Shown: positions 36,441 to 45,414 of the stretch, piece after piece | Layout of the letters: each line of letters starts with the position of its first letter | Numbering within the stretch: position 1 is the first letter of the stretch | Source of the DNA: Myxococcales bacterium | GTDB lineage: Bacteria; Myxococcota; Polyangia; HGW-17; SLPX01 | NCBI GenBank assembly: GCA_007131745.1 | Contig: SLPX01000105.1 | Span: 1 to 64,000 of the forward strand | Length of the DNA: 64,000 nt | Reading direction: 5' to 3' | The notes under the pieces: model-generated | The model's database searches: none | Seen by the model: the letters and a program-made list of their open reading frames with translations, nothing else | Told to the model about the DNA's origin: nothing | Made by a program: the position numbers and the translations under genes

Positions 36441-37070
36441 TCATTTGTCATCATCCATTCGTCGGCCCTGATATTTCAAATCTCTCAGTTTTGCTGTTTT
36501 TCCATGTGTTAGAACCCATGCTCCGATTCCTTGGGGCCATACCTGGTGAACGTCTTTTGTGCCGGCTTGAAGCAGCAAACCGCACAGATCCGAAGGTTCC
36601 AGGTTTGTGGGCCTGCCCCTTAAACGGCGGGCAAGCCTGAGCATGAATCTTCCTAAAAAGCCTTCACCAGCGAGTTCGGCGATTGCCATGACTCCACCCG
36701 GGCGTATGGTTCGACTCCAGGATTCGACCGTAGTGCCAACGTTCCTGATTCTTTGTCCGCCAAGCACTCCGATTGCGAAAAAAGCATCCAAACGAAAGGG
36801 CTCGAGCGGAAGTTCTGTTGGACGGCAGAAAACAGATTTGATGTTTCCACTTTGTCGCGTTTCACCCATGTCGGAAGATTTGATGTTCAGGGAACGGGTT
36901 TCTGATCTGTCGAAAACCGGACACAATACACTGTATCCTTCCGAGGCCAGTTTTAGTGCAATCCGGGTGTTTCCCATGACTCCGACCCTGCAACGAGACG
37001 GATCGTCCAAAAGATTCCCGAGCGCTACTCCAAGGGCCGGGGCGACCATTATTTCAGGTTCTTTTTTCAT
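36441..37070 (-). CDS. SAM-methyltransferase-like protein
   Basis: The 209-residue protein has the layout of a class I methyltransferase: a glycine-containing first strand (CRVGVMGNTRIALKLASEG), an acidic second strand (LCPVFDRSETR), a catalytic-strand region (LDAFFAIGVLGG) and a late IRPGGVMAIAEL strand. Motif I lacks the usual G-x-G, so SAM binding is doubtful, and the protein may be a degenerate or non-methylating relative. GGAG lies 5 bases before the chosen ATG at 37070; an upstream start at 37145 adds 25 residues. It is divergent from cmk. The substrate is unknown. Confidence 0.65.
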   Translation of the reverse strand: MKKEPEIMVAPALGVALGNLLDDPSRCRVGVMGNTRIALKLASEGYSVLCPVFDRSETRSLNIKSSDMGETRQSGNIKSVFCRPTELPLEPFRLDAFFAIGVLGGQRIRNVGTTVESWSRTIRPGGVMAIAELAGEGFLGRFMLRLARRLRGRPTNLEPSDLCGLLLQAGTKDVHQVWPQGIGAWVLTHGKTAKLRDLKYQGRRMDDDK

Positions 37071-37452
37071 TCTTGCTCCGAATGGATGAAATCGTTCGAT
37101 TCGATATGTTTCAAGCCGGTATCCAGTGGTTTTCCGTTCAGCCATCAGATTTGCCGGACAGGTGGTTTTCTATTCGCTGCAATCATGAGCAACGGCTGTC
37201 ATTATTAGGACAACCAAAATATTCTGCAAGTCTCTCAGTTTCATCAATTGACTAACCCGTGCACGCCGTTAATATCGGCGCAGTTCTTTTGGATGCATCG
37301 ATTTATTCGTTGACGCAGAACTTTGCGCTCGAATTTCGTCTGCTTTTCATGTTGTTTGGCGGCTTGTGGCGCTGGAGTCAATCTATAATGCTTTTTTCGT
37401 CGTTGCTTGACGCGGGGACAGCCCGAGGCTAAGTTTCCCCTTAAAGAAAGGG
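37071..37452. other. Divergent intergenic region before cmk
   Basis: This 382-base gap separates the methyltransferase-like gene and cmk. It holds a good sigma-70 promoter toward cmk (listed separately) and a second TATAAT at 37384-37389 with a poor -35. No RNA fold or further gene was recognised. Confidence 0.6.
37248..37275 (+). promoter_or_regulatory. Candidate sigma-70 promoter for cmk-ispH-rpsA
   Basis: TTGACT (37248-37253) and TAATAT (37270-37275) are separated by 16 bases. The start of transcription would leave a leader of about 170 bases before cmk. Confidence 0.45.
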
Positions 37453-38232
37453 ATGTTCATCTCAGAAGGGCTAAGCGTTTTTTTGAAAGAAGTGATTACA
37501 ATAGACGGACCGGCCGGTTCCGGAAAAAGTACGGCTGCAAGATTGACGGCCCATCGCCTGAACGCAACAATGCTGGATACGGGCGCAATTTACCGTTGTG
37601 TCGCCTATGCAGCGGTGAATCGGAATATTGCGACGGGTGATCCGGGATCTCTTGTTGAAATGATCGGTGAAACGGAGATTCGCTTTGATTCCGGTTCAAG
37701 AGAAAATCCCGCGGGCCGGATATTTCTTGACGGGTTGGATGTAACAACGAAGATACGAACGCCGGAAATCAGCCGGGCTGCATCCGAAATAGCGGCACTT
37801 CCGGAGGTAAGGGAAGCATTGCTTGAACTGCAGAGAAAGCAGGCGCTGCAAGGTGAGCAAGGAGTCATGGTGGCTGAGGGCAGAGACATGGGCACGGTGG
37901 TTTTTCCCGATGCTCCTCACAAGTTTTTTCTGTCTGCAGATCCGGCGACAAGGGCTGAAAGGCGCTACCGGGAACTCCTGGAAATGGGAAGAGCAACATC
38001 ATTGGAGGAGGTTCTGGCGGATCAAGAGCAACGAGATCTGCGCGACCGGAATCGACAGACTTCGCCACTTCGACCAGCGGATGATGCCTGTGTAATAGAT
38101 TCTACGAAGATGACCGTGGAAGAAGTGGTGGACAAAATTTTAGAGAAGATCGAGGAGAAAAGAAACAATCCTGGGTTTTTGAATCGACTCGAAATCGGAA
38201 GGCTGAATCAAACGGGAAGGACCGATCGGTGA
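37453..38232 (+). CDS. cmk: Cytidylate kinase
   Basis: The protein has the P-loop IDGPAGSGKST near the N-terminus, the NMP-binding segment (LDTGAIYRCVAYAA), the GRDMGTVVFPDA motif and the SADPATRAERRYREL lid region characteristic of bacterial CMP/dCMP kinase. It phosphorylates CMP and dCMP in the cytoplasm. The ATG at 37453 gives 259 residues and a longer N-terminus than usual; a GTG at 37492, directly before ITIDGPAG, is an alternative start. Its TGA overlaps the GTG of the ispH homologue, which implies translational coupling. The order cmk, ispH, rpsA recurs in other bacteria. Confidence 0.95.
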   Translation: MFISEGLSVFLKEVITIDGPAGSGKSTAARLTAHRLNATMLDTGAIYRCVAYAAVNRNIATGDPGSLVEMIGETEIRFDSGSRENPAGRIFLDGLDVTTKIRTPEISRAASEIAALPEVREALLELQRKQALQGEQGVMVAEGRDMGTVVFPDAPHKFFLSADPATRAERRYRELLEMGRATSLEEVLADQEQRDLRDRNRQTSPLRPADDACVIDSTKMTVEEVVDKILEKIEEKRNNPGFLNRLEIGRLNQTGRTDR

Positions 38233-39176
38233 AGATAATCATTTCTCGTTACGCAAGCGTCTGTTACGGAATCCGGAGGGCGATGCGTCTTCTAAGCGGC
38301 AAGTTCAGGGAGATGGGGCCCGGCTCGGGTTCACTGGTTTGTTGTGGTCCGCTGTTTGGCAGCGAGCCGGTGATGGAGCACCTCAAACGTAAAGGCATGA
38401 AAAGAGTGGAAGGGTTGGAGCAGTTGTCTTCCGAAGACATGGTTGTGCTGCCGGTCTGGGGGGAGGAAATCGAGACCATGGATGAACTGCGTGCCCACGG
38501 GATCAGGATCCTCAACACGACTTGTCCTCGGGATGCCATCTCCCACAAATTGGCTTACCGGTTGGCCAGGGAAGGTTACGGAGTCATCGTTGTCGGCTGT
38601 TCGGACAGCGCTGCGGTAAGGGCTCTTATGAGCAGGGTGGCGAAGGGACGTCGCGAGCAGATGGAAGCCCTGGGGGAAAGCGGAAAGAGAGCCTTTGCAG
38701 GAACAGTCGTGGATGCAACTTGTGGAAAGGATCCCGATCTTCGGCGTATACCTGAAGATGTGACTCATGTGGCCATCATAGCCCAGGCCAATGTCGGTAT
38801 TGAAGCATACCGGACTGTTGTGGCCAAGGCGGCGACGCGCTTCGAAGAGGTGCGCGCATATAACACGGTATGTAGATCTGTAGCGGCCAGGTTTCAAGAA
38901 GCGGCGCGTTTGGCAGAGTTATGCGATGCCTTGTTGATAGTGGGCGACGACAATATCGAAACGAAAGAAATGCGATACTTGTGTAAGTTGTCCGGCAATC
39001 ATGAAGTTTACCTGACGCCCTCCATCGAATTCATACCTCCGGATATTTATGACAGGCATCAGACGGTGGGCATTGTATCTTCAACGGCGACCCCGGATTG
39101 GATCCTGGTCAACGTGGTGGAAGAACTCAGGAGGCATGGAAAGGCCGGTGTTGAAGAAGGACCGGCTGCAGGTTGA
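38229..39176 (+). CDS. IspH/LytB-family protein with Fe-S cysteines kept but catalytic residues replaced
   Basis: The 315-residue protein aligns along its length with 4-hydroxy-3-methylbut-2-enyl diphosphate reductase. The three cluster-binding cysteines are in place: Cys12 (ASVCYGIRRA), Cys99 (LNTTCPRD) and Cys215 (NTVCRSVAARFQEA). By eye, the substrate-binding residues of E. coli IspH are not: His41 is Gly44, His74 is Trp77, His124 is Ser127, Glu126 is Ala129, Thr167 is Asn188, Ser225/Asn227 are Ile243/Thr245, and Ser269 is Ala287. The fold and cluster may survive without reductase activity. The GTG start overlaps the cmk stop, and the position before rpsA is that of true ispH in many genomes. 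A functional IspH may lie elsewhere. I give no gene symbol because activity is doubtful. Confidence 0.85.
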   Translation: MKIIISRYASVCYGIRRAMRLLSGKFREMGPGSGSLVCCGPLFGSEPVMEHLKRKGMKRVEGLEQLSSEDMVVLPVWGEEIETMDELRAHGIRILNTTCPRDAISHKLAYRLAREGYGVIVVGCSDSAAVRALMSRVAKGRREQMEALGESGKRAFAGTVVDATCGKDPDLRRIPEDVTHVAIIAQANVGIEAYRTVVAKAATRFEEVRAYNTVCRSVAARFQEAARLAELCDALLIVGDDNIETKEMRYLCKLSGNHEVYLTPSIEFIPPDIYDRHQTVGIVSSTATPDWILVNVVEELRRHGKAGVEEGPAAG

Positions 39177-39324
39177 TTTGTCACGGCCTTTTCGTTTGAC
39201 TTTGAGGATAAAAGAGTCTAGCTTCCGTTCCACTTTCGCGGCATGGTTTTTTCGCGCAATGAAAGACATTGATCTCTTCATTAGGCCGTGCTCGGGAGAA
39301 TATTGTTTAGGAGGACATTGTTAA

Positions 39325-41274
39325 ATGAGTTCGGACAGTCAGAAAAAATCATCGGAAGAGTCTTTTGAAGCTCTTTTCGAAGCCAGTATGCAAAAAGGCG
39401 ATATAAAAGAGGGTGATATCGTCACAGGTCGTGTCATTCATGTGGGCGAAGAGAATTGTGTCGTGGACATAGGCTACAAGTCGGAGGGGGAGATCCCGTT
39501 AGGCGAATTTCGGGACAGAGAAGGAAAAGTTCAGGTTAAGGAAGGCGATGAAATAGAGGTTCTGCTTGTAAGCAGGGAAGATTCGGATGGATTGGTGATT
39601 CTTTCCAAAGAAAAAGCGGACAAGCTGAAAGTTTGGGACGAAATAAGCGCTGCTTGCGAAAGAGACGAACTCATTGAAGGCACCATTTCCCAGCGCGTAA
39701 AGGGTGGCCTTAATGTCCACATCAAAGGCGGCGTAAAGGCGTTTTTACCCGGCAGCCAAGTGGATCTCCGTCCGGTCCGTAATTTGGACGTGTATATCGG
39801 AAAAACGTACAAGTTCAAGGTGATAAAGTTCAATAAGAAACGGGGAAACATCGTTTTGAGCCGCCGAGTGTTGCTCGAAAAAGAAAGAGCGGATCAAAAA
39901 GCCAAGGTGCTTTCCACTCTGGAAGAGGGCAAGCTCGTCGAAGGGACCGTCAAGAACCTTACCGAATATGGAGCATTTATAGATCTCGGCGGCATTGACG
40001 GATTGCTTCATATTACGGATATGTCTTGGGGCCGCGTCAACCATCCTTCGGAGATATTCAAAGTCGGTGATACGGCTGAAGTGAAAGTTCTGAAATACAA
40101 TTCCGACACGGAAAGGGTGAGTCTTGGACTGAAACAGATCACCGACAACCCATGGAAAACGGCGGAGGAACGTTACGTGCCGGGGACGGTTGTAAAGGGC
40201 AGGGTGGTGAGTATAAAGGATTACGGAGCGTTTATTGAACTCGAGGAGGGTATAGAAGGGCTGATTCATGTCTCGGAAATGAGTTGGACAAGGAGAATCA
40301 AGCATCCTTCCAAGGTCCTGGCGGTAGGGGATACGGTGGAAGCAGTGGTGCTCGATATCGATGCATCGAACAATAGAATCAGCTTGGGCATGAAGCAGCT
40401 GGAACCCAACCCGTACGAAGCGCTGCGAGAGAAATATCCCCCCAACACCGTTGTCAGGGGAAAAATCCGGAACATAGCGGATTTTGGTGTATTTGTGGAA
40501 ATTGAAGACGGTATCGACGGTCTTGTGCACATTTCGGACTTGTCTTGGACCCAGCGTGTTCGGCATCCTTCCGAGCTTTACCAAAAAGGCGAAGAGGTGG
40601 ATGCAGTGGTGCTGGACATAGAGATCGAACAGGACAAGCCCAAGATCAGCCTTGGTATTAAACAGGCTGTGCCGGATCCATGGGAGCGAATACCGGTGGA
40701 TTACCCTCCGGGGAAATTGCTCGAAGTGAATGTTCGAAAGGTGCTGGATTATGGGGCCTTTGTAGAGATTGAACAAGGCATCGACGGTTTCATCCATGTT
40801 TCGGAAATGTCCGAAGATCGCATTGATGACCCCAAAAAATTTCTCACTCCCGGTCAGAAAATCCGCGCTGAAATCATCGCTGTAGATTCCGAGGATCGCA
40901 AGATAGCCTTGTCGCTCAAGGCGGCTCAGAGATCCGAGGAATTGGCCGACATTCAAGGTTTCGGCGGCGTGACCGGTGTGCAGGCCACTCTCGGAGACGT
41001 GCTTAAGGAAAAACTCGGAATGGTCGCCGGGCAGAATAATGTGGAAAAGGAGACTGAATCCCGGCCTGAAGAGACAGCCGAAGAGGTAAAAGAACCCGAG
41101 GCTGAAGGGGATAAGGTCGAAGAAGTAAAGGATACTGAGCCCGAGACAGTGGAAGATGCCGAATGCAAGGATGAACCTGAAGCGGAAAAGGAAGAGTCAT
41201 CGGAAAGTGATGAAGAATCCGGGGAAAAAGACGAATCCAAAGAAGAGAAAGGTGGAAAAACGGAAGGGGAATAA
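39325..41274 (+). CDS. rpsA: 30S ribosomal protein S1
   Basis: Six S1 RNA-binding domains can be counted over about residues 25-545, with repeats 3-6 most regular (YGAFIDL, YGAFIEL, FGVFVEI, YGAFVEI, each followed by HIT/HVS-type strands). Protein S1 helps the 30S subunit bind and unfold mRNA during initiation. The domain count and about 650-residue size fit the Gram-negative type, although the final 90 residues are a lineage-specific Glu-rich tail. AGGAGG lies about 10 bases before the ATG. A short unannotated stretch of about 150 bases separates it from the IspH homologue; it may contain its own promoter. Confidence 0.96.
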   Translation: MSSDSQKKSSEESFEALFEASMQKGDIKEGDIVTGRVIHVGEENCVVDIGYKSEGEIPLGEFRDREGKVQVKEGDEIEVLLVSREDSDGLVILSKEKADKLKVWDEISAACERDELIEGTISQRVKGGLNVHIKGGVKAFLPGSQVDLRPVRNLDVYIGKTYKFKVIKFNKKRGNIVLSRRVLLEKERADQKAKVLSTLEEGKLVEGTVKNLTEYGAFIDLGGIDGLLHITDMSWGRVNHPSEIFKVGDTAEVKVLKYNSDTERVSLGLKQITDNPWKTAEERYVPGTVVKGRVVSIKDYGAFIELEEGIEGLIHVSEMSWTRRIKHPSKVLAVGDTVEAVVLDIDASNNRISLGMKQLEPNPYEALREKYPPNTVVRGKIRNIADFGVFVEIEDGIDGLVHISDLSWTQRVRHPSELYQKGEEVDAVVLDIEIEQDKPKISLGIKQAVPDPWERIPVDYPPGKLLEVNVRKVLDYGAFVEIEQGIDGFIHVSEMSEDRIDDPKKFLTPGQKIRAEIIAVDSEDRKIALSLKAAQRSEELADIQGFGGVTGVQATLGDVLKEKLGMVAGQNNVEKETESRPEETAEEVKEPEAEGDKVEEVKDTEPETVEDAECKDEPEAEKEESSESDEESGEKDESKEEKGGKTEGE

Positions 41275-41371
41275 GAAAAGTCTCTTTGATGAAGAGGTCC
41301 GGAATAGTTTGTTCCATGATTTGTTTCACGCCTTTTGAAATCTTTTACTGACAGATTTTTAGCAGGGGACC

Positions 41372-41872
41372 ATGACGGAGATTCACAAGATAGGTCTTTT
41401 GAGCGATACCCACTTGCAGAGCTTGTCCTCAGATTTGCTGGAGAAATGCCGTACCCATTTTGGTGATTGTCCGCTTATTTTTCACGCCGGGGATGTGACT
41501 GCTCCCGGCGTGCTGACTGAGTTGGAAACTTACGGGTGGAAAGTCGTGGCGGTACGGGGCAACATGGATGTTCATCCCGAACTGGGAAAACTTCCCCGAA
41601 AAAGGGTTGTAAATATTGGAGAATTGAGTGTAGGCCTTTGTCATGGCTGGGGTGCGCCGGCGTCGATCAAGGAAAGGATTTTGGCGGAGTTTTCTTCTCC
41701 GCCTCAAGTCATAGTCTATGGCCACACACACCAGTTCGACGATTCGAGTTATGGTGGGGTGCGATTCCTGAATCCGGGTTCGCCCACCGACAAGAGATGG
41801 GCGCCATATAAGTCAATGGCGCGACTTGTCGTGGAAGGCATGGACGTGCGTTGCGAGATGATTCGCGTCTGA
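41372..41872 (+). CDS. YfcE-like calcineurin-type metallophosphoesterase
   Basis: The 166-residue protein carries all the metal-binding motifs in order: SDTH near residue 11, HAGD, RGNMD, CHGWG and YGHTH. This is the small YfcE/MJ0936 type of phosphodiesterase, likely manganese-dependent and cytoplasmic; the physiological substrate is not known for most members. It starts about 100 bases after rpsA on the same strand and converges with the MopE-repeat protein gene 37 bases on. Confidence 0.92.
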   Translation: MTEIHKIGLLSDTHLQSLSSDLLEKCRTHFGDCPLIFHAGDVTAPGVLTELETYGWKVVAVRGNMDVHPELGKLPRKRVVNIGELSVGLCHGWGAPASIKERILAEFSSPPQVIVYGHTHQFDDSSYGGVRFLNPGSPTDKRWAPYKSMARLVVEGMDVRCEMIRV

Positions 41873-41908
41873 TTTCTGAAAAGCTTGTATTTAGAGTTTT
41901 CCGTAGGC

Positions 41909-44089
41909 TTATTCCACCGGGTTGATGATGGTGAGATCCAGCCCTGCAGGGTAGCCGTACGATACGTTTTGGGTGCTCGGGCTTCCTCCCGGGGGGCCTC
42001 CATATCCGTAAACCATGACCCCGACTCTTCGGTCCGAGTCGAGCGTATGTACCCCGGCATCCAGAAAGAGTGATGTTACGGAGTGTCCGCTGGAGCCGAC
42101 TTCCACTGTGCTGAGAGTCACCGGGATTCCATCCAGGATTATGTTGGCGCCAAGCGGTGCTATGATATCAATAAAATCGCTTACATAAGTGTCAGGGCTG
42201 AGGAAGACGTAGTCATGTCGGAACTGTTCTATGGGAACCTGCAGCATAAACGCGGGATCTCCCTCCTGGTTGCATTCTCCGGCGTTTGAAGACCTCAGAA
42301 ATTGTCCGATCATGATGGGGCCGTCGGCAATGATTTCGACATCTTGCGAAAGAGCGGTTTCCTGCCACTCTCCTGCGTTTAGAAACCATGGTCCTGCGAC
42401 CGAAGGATTGAATGTCACCGTGGTGTTGTCGGTGTCGGCCATTACCCTTAGCCTGTCGGGTGGGTCGCAAGCCTGGCGGGGGTGGGACTTTGACACCACG
42501 TAATGGTTCCCGATGGCCTGTCTTGGAAAGATCTGTTGTTCAAGATGATCGCAGTACGGCGTTCCGTAAGGAACCTGAGTGCACCTGTTGCCTCCGAAAA
42601 CCCCGACGGGTTTGTTGCTTTCCACTCTGGTTCCAGTGAGGCTCTGTCCTGCATTGGTGGCGAAAGCAACAAGAATGTCGTATGGGTTGAGAGTCCCGGA
42701 TGTGGGGCCGGTGACAGCGATGCCGGGAGGAGGATGCAAGGTTACCTGAGTGTTCGGCTGGGTCGCGTATACGGCGACGAAAGCGTTGTCATCAACGAAT
42801 CCGTCATAATCCATCGAGTAGTAGCGGGTTCCCAGGCTGTGCGTGGCGAAGAGCATTGCTGCATCGGTGCTTGCTGCTGATACCGTGGTCAGTGAATTGA
42901 ACTGGTACGCTGCTACGGGGAGATCGCTTTCGATTCGGTATGCCTTATTGTGAATACCGCTTGTGCCGACGTTTTGCGTGCGTTGCCCATCGCCTTCAAC
43001 GCTGTAGACATGAAGTGATTTCGGATCGATGGATGCCGTATCCACCACGCCGGAAGATATGGATATGACAATATTGGCTACATGGGTGTCGGATGGGTTT
43101 GACACCACTATTGCAAAATCTTTGCTGAGATTCCACTGAGGCAGATCCGACGCGTAGAATTCGCATCCCAGGTACGACGATGTAAACGCCGCCATGTCGC
43201 ATGGGTCTATGCAGTCTTCAGTGCTTCCACTGCAATTGTAATCTATGCCCGTGCCGCAGATCTGTTCCGCCCCCGGGTGAATGTTCGGATCAAAATCATT
43301 GCAGTCTCCGTTTGCAACCGTCCATCCGTCTCCATCGATGTCCTCGTCGGTGAGACCGCTGCAATTGTTGTCGATGCCGTCGCCCGGTATCTCAGGCATT
43401 CCCGGATGAATGTTCGGATCTGTGTCGTCACAATCGTAGACCATCCCGTTTCGGCAAGGAGGATAGCCGTCTCCGTCCATGTCAGGCTCATCGTCATCAA
43501 TGAAACCGTTGCAGTTGTTGTCCTTGCCGTCGTTGCAAACAATGGGCGCGCCGGGATACACCTTTGGGTCGAAATCATCGCAGTCCCCGTCTTCCACGGT
43601 CCAGCCGTCTCCATCGAAGTCTCCGTCGGTTATTCCGTTGCAGTTGTTGTCTATACCGTCGCCCGGTATCTCAGGCATGCCGGGGTGGACGTTGGGATCA
43701 TTGTCATCGCAGTCGTAGACCATCCCGTTCCGGCAAGGAGGATAGCCGTCTCCGTCCATGTCGGGTTCAGCGTCGTCGATATACCCGTTGCAATTGTTGT
43801 CCTTGCCGTCGTTGCAAACAATGGGCGCGCCCGGGTACACCGTCGGATCATTGTCATCGCAATCTCCTTGGGCCGGAGTCCATCCGTCGCCGTCCTTGTC
43901 CACGTGAGGATCAATCGGGTCCTCCGTTCCGGAATCGGGCGGCAGGTCTCCATCCGTTTCCAATCCCGCGTCGGTTTCATTTTTGTTATCCGACGATGCC
44001 GGATTGCATGCAATGCAAAGGATAAGGGCAAAAGCAAGTGCGAATGCAGATGAGAAGATTGTTCTCGCGCGAAGAAGCGAACCAGTCAT
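41909..44089 (-). CDS. Lipoprotein with MopE-type repeats and IgGFc-binding-like domain
   Basis: A lipobox (LCIAC, about residue 29) and an acidic linker are followed by five MopE-type metal-binding motifs (DGDGW..GDCDD.DP..YPGAP..C.DGKDNNCNG..D), of which four form two tandem 93-residue copies. The remaining 400 or so residues resemble the IgGFc-binding N-terminal family, with motifs such as FAIVVSNPSDTHVANIVIS, SNKPVGVFGGNRC and HYVVSKSHP. The protein is expected at the cell surface, binding calcium through the repeats. The ATG at 44089 follows AAAGGA by 9 bases; the frame opens at 44143. It lies downstream of a VWA lipoprotein on the same strand (about 80 bases), so the two are probably cotranscribed. 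Confidence 0.9.
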   Translation of the reverse strand: MTGSLLRARTIFSSAFALAFALILCIACNPASSDNKNETDAGLETDGDLPPDSGTEDPIDPHVDKDGDGWTPAQGDCDDNDPTVYPGAPIVCNDGKDNNCNGYIDDAEPDMDGDGYPPCRNGMVYDCDDNDPNVHPGMPEIPGDGIDNNCNGITDGDFDGDGWTVEDGDCDDFDPKVYPGAPIVCNDGKDNNCNGFIDDDEPDMDGDGYPPCRNGMVYDCDDTDPNIHPGMPEIPGDGIDNNCSGLTDEDIDGDGWTVANGDCNDFDPNIHPGAEQICGTGIDYNCSGSTEDCIDPCDMAAFTSSYLGCEFYASDLPQWNLSKDFAIVVSNPSDTHVANIVISISSGVVDTASIDPKSLHVYSVEGDGQRTQNVGTSGIHNKAYRIESDLPVAAYQFNSLTTVSAASTDAAMLFATHSLGTRYYSMDYDGFVDDNAFVAVYATQPNTQVTLHPPPGIAVTGPTSGTLNPYDILVAFATNAGQSLTGTRVESNKPVGVFGGNRCTQVPYGTPYCDHLEQQIFPRQAIGNHYVVSKSHPRQACDPPDRLRVMADTDNTTVTFNPSVAGPWFLNAGEWQETALSQDVEIIADGPIMIGQFLRSSNAGECNQEGDPAFMLQVPIEQFRHDYVFLSPDTYVSDFIDIIAPLGANIILDGIPVTLSTVEVGSSGHSVTSLFLDAGVHTLDSDRRVGVMVYGYGGPPGGSPSTQNVSYGYPAGLDLTIINPVE
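43283..43840 (-). repeat. Two tandem 279-bp coding repeats (MopE motifs)
   Basis: Copy 1 (43562-43840) and copy 2 (43283-43561) are exactly 279 bases (93 codons) each and keep long identical runs such as the GTTGCAAACAATGGGCGCGC segment. The in-frame period and high DNA identity point to a recent duplication inside the gene. Confidence 0.85.
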
Positions 44090-44170
44090 TATGCATCGTC
44101 CTTTCATGCACTGTAGTTTAAGCGCTCGGACCACGCACTCCACGGCGAAAAGCGCTTTCGCCCGGGGATA

Positions 44171-45331
44171 TCAATCAACTTCGCAGGCGAAAGTGGCGGT
44201 CAAATCGTGATTTTCACCGTCTTTCAGCATTTCGCAATACGATCCGTGCAATTCTATTGCCGTGAAAGTGCCGTCGGTATACTCCCAGCCTTCGATATGA
44301 TTCCTGGGCACCTCCTGACCGTCGATATAAATGTGTACCAGGTGGGGAGCAGCCGGCGCTTCATCGAGTTCGATGACGCAGGAAATCATTTGGCCTGCAA
44401 TTTCCTCCATGGCTTCAATCAGGACGGTCTGATTTGTAGCGTCAAAATAGCGGGTTTCTCCAGGTAGTGGTCTTCCGCCCGCATCAGCCATGAGATTCAG
44501 GAGTTCGGCGAATTCTTCGGTTCCGTCCAGGCCTATTACAAAAGTGTCTATGGCGCTGTCTCCATGAAGGGATTCAATGACCGATATGGTCTGGATGTCA
44601 TCAAGGCAATAGTAGCCGAAATAGCATTCCTGGTCGTATTCTTTTGCTGTACAGCACCATTCCTGGTCGGTCAGCAAGCATGTGCACGGTTGAGCTTCCA
44701 GGAAATAATTGCAATTGGGTCCTCCGTCGGTGAGCAGGATAACGAATTTTTCAGATCCGGTGTCACCCAGCCACTCCAGGGAATGGGCTGCATTGCGAAG
44801 CGCCGCCGCGGTGGGAGTGCCGCCGTTGGGCGTGGTGAAGTTCAAGTGGGTTTCTATTTCAATCCTATTGTAGAGTCCCACTTGGACCTGGTGTCCGGGT
44901 GCGACGCATTCGTTATCCGTGCTCGGATACATCAACAAACCGAATTGAATCTGTGATTCAAATCGCTCAAGCACAAGGCTGGTTGCGCCGAGAAGCTCTT
45001 CCCACCTATTCATGCCGGGAGTGTTGCTGTCAAAAAGCATGGAACCGGACCTGTCCACCACCAAGAAAACTTCGGGAGGGGGCGCTTGTTCAAGTTCAAA
45101 CGACTGAGGATTGCAACCCACCATACCGGCTTCTCTTGGTCCGGTATCCGGCCGGACGAAACCGTCATCCGTCGGGTCTATTATGTTTCCGTCCCCATCT
45201 ACAGCCGCGTCGGCTTCAGGGCCTTTTGTAGCGGATGGGCCGCATGAAATGAGCAGGAATAGAAATCCAAGTCCTGCCAGGCAGACCATTTTTTGAGAAA
45301 ACTTATCATGTATCGAAAAGTGGGATTTCAT
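44171..45331 (-). CDS. VWA-domain lipoprotein
   Basis: A lipobox (LLISC, about residue 30) precedes an Asp-rich linker and a von Willebrand A domain with MIDAS DRSGSM and a second LLTDGG strand. Several cysteines form a cluster inside the domain (CNYFLEAQPCTCLL, CCTAKEYDQECYFGYYC), likely disulfides. A C-terminal beta domain ends in CEVD. The VWA-plus-C-domain plan matches the larger gene at 26347-27924, so the two are paralogues. It is probably a metal-dependent adhesion or ligand-binding protein on the surface. GAGGAGG sits about 8 bases before the ATG and a good promoter lies upstream. Confidence 0.9.
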   Translation of the reverse strand: MKSHFSIHDKFSQKMVCLAGLGFLFLLISCGPSATKGPEADAAVDGDGNIIDPTDDGFVRPDTGPREAGMVGCNPQSFELEQAPPPEVFLVVDRSGSMLFDSNTPGMNRWEELLGATSLVLERFESQIQFGLLMYPSTDNECVAPGHQVQVGLYNRIEIETHLNFTTPNGGTPTAAALRNAAHSLEWLGDTGSEKFVILLTDGGPNCNYFLEAQPCTCLLTDQEWCCTAKEYDQECYFGYYCLDDIQTISVIESLHGDSAIDTFVIGLDGTEEFAELLNLMADAGGRPLPGETRYFDATNQTVLIEAMEEIAGQMISCVIELDEAPAAPHLVHIYIDGQEVPRNHIEGWEYTDGTFTAIELHGSYCEMLKDGENHDLTATFACEVD

Positions 45332-45414
45332 GGTCTAAGACCTCCTCGAAAAAACTCATGATTCAGCTTTTGAACATCTTTAAGAAGAAAGCTATTCAAT
45401 TCATCTGTTGATTC

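Noticed and set aside
39745..40956. 403-residue open frame antisense to rpsA
   Set aside because: It lies wholly inside the S1 repeats on the other strand; the repeated His/Phe-rich peptides just mirror the S1 domains.
43283..43840. Direct repeats that could suggest a CRISPR array
   Set aside because: The unit is 279 bases, in frame and coding, with no short repeat/unique spacer alternation.
43277..44053. 258-residue plus-strand frame with repeats
   Set aside because: The repeats are the reverse reading of the MopE motifs; no coding signal of its own.
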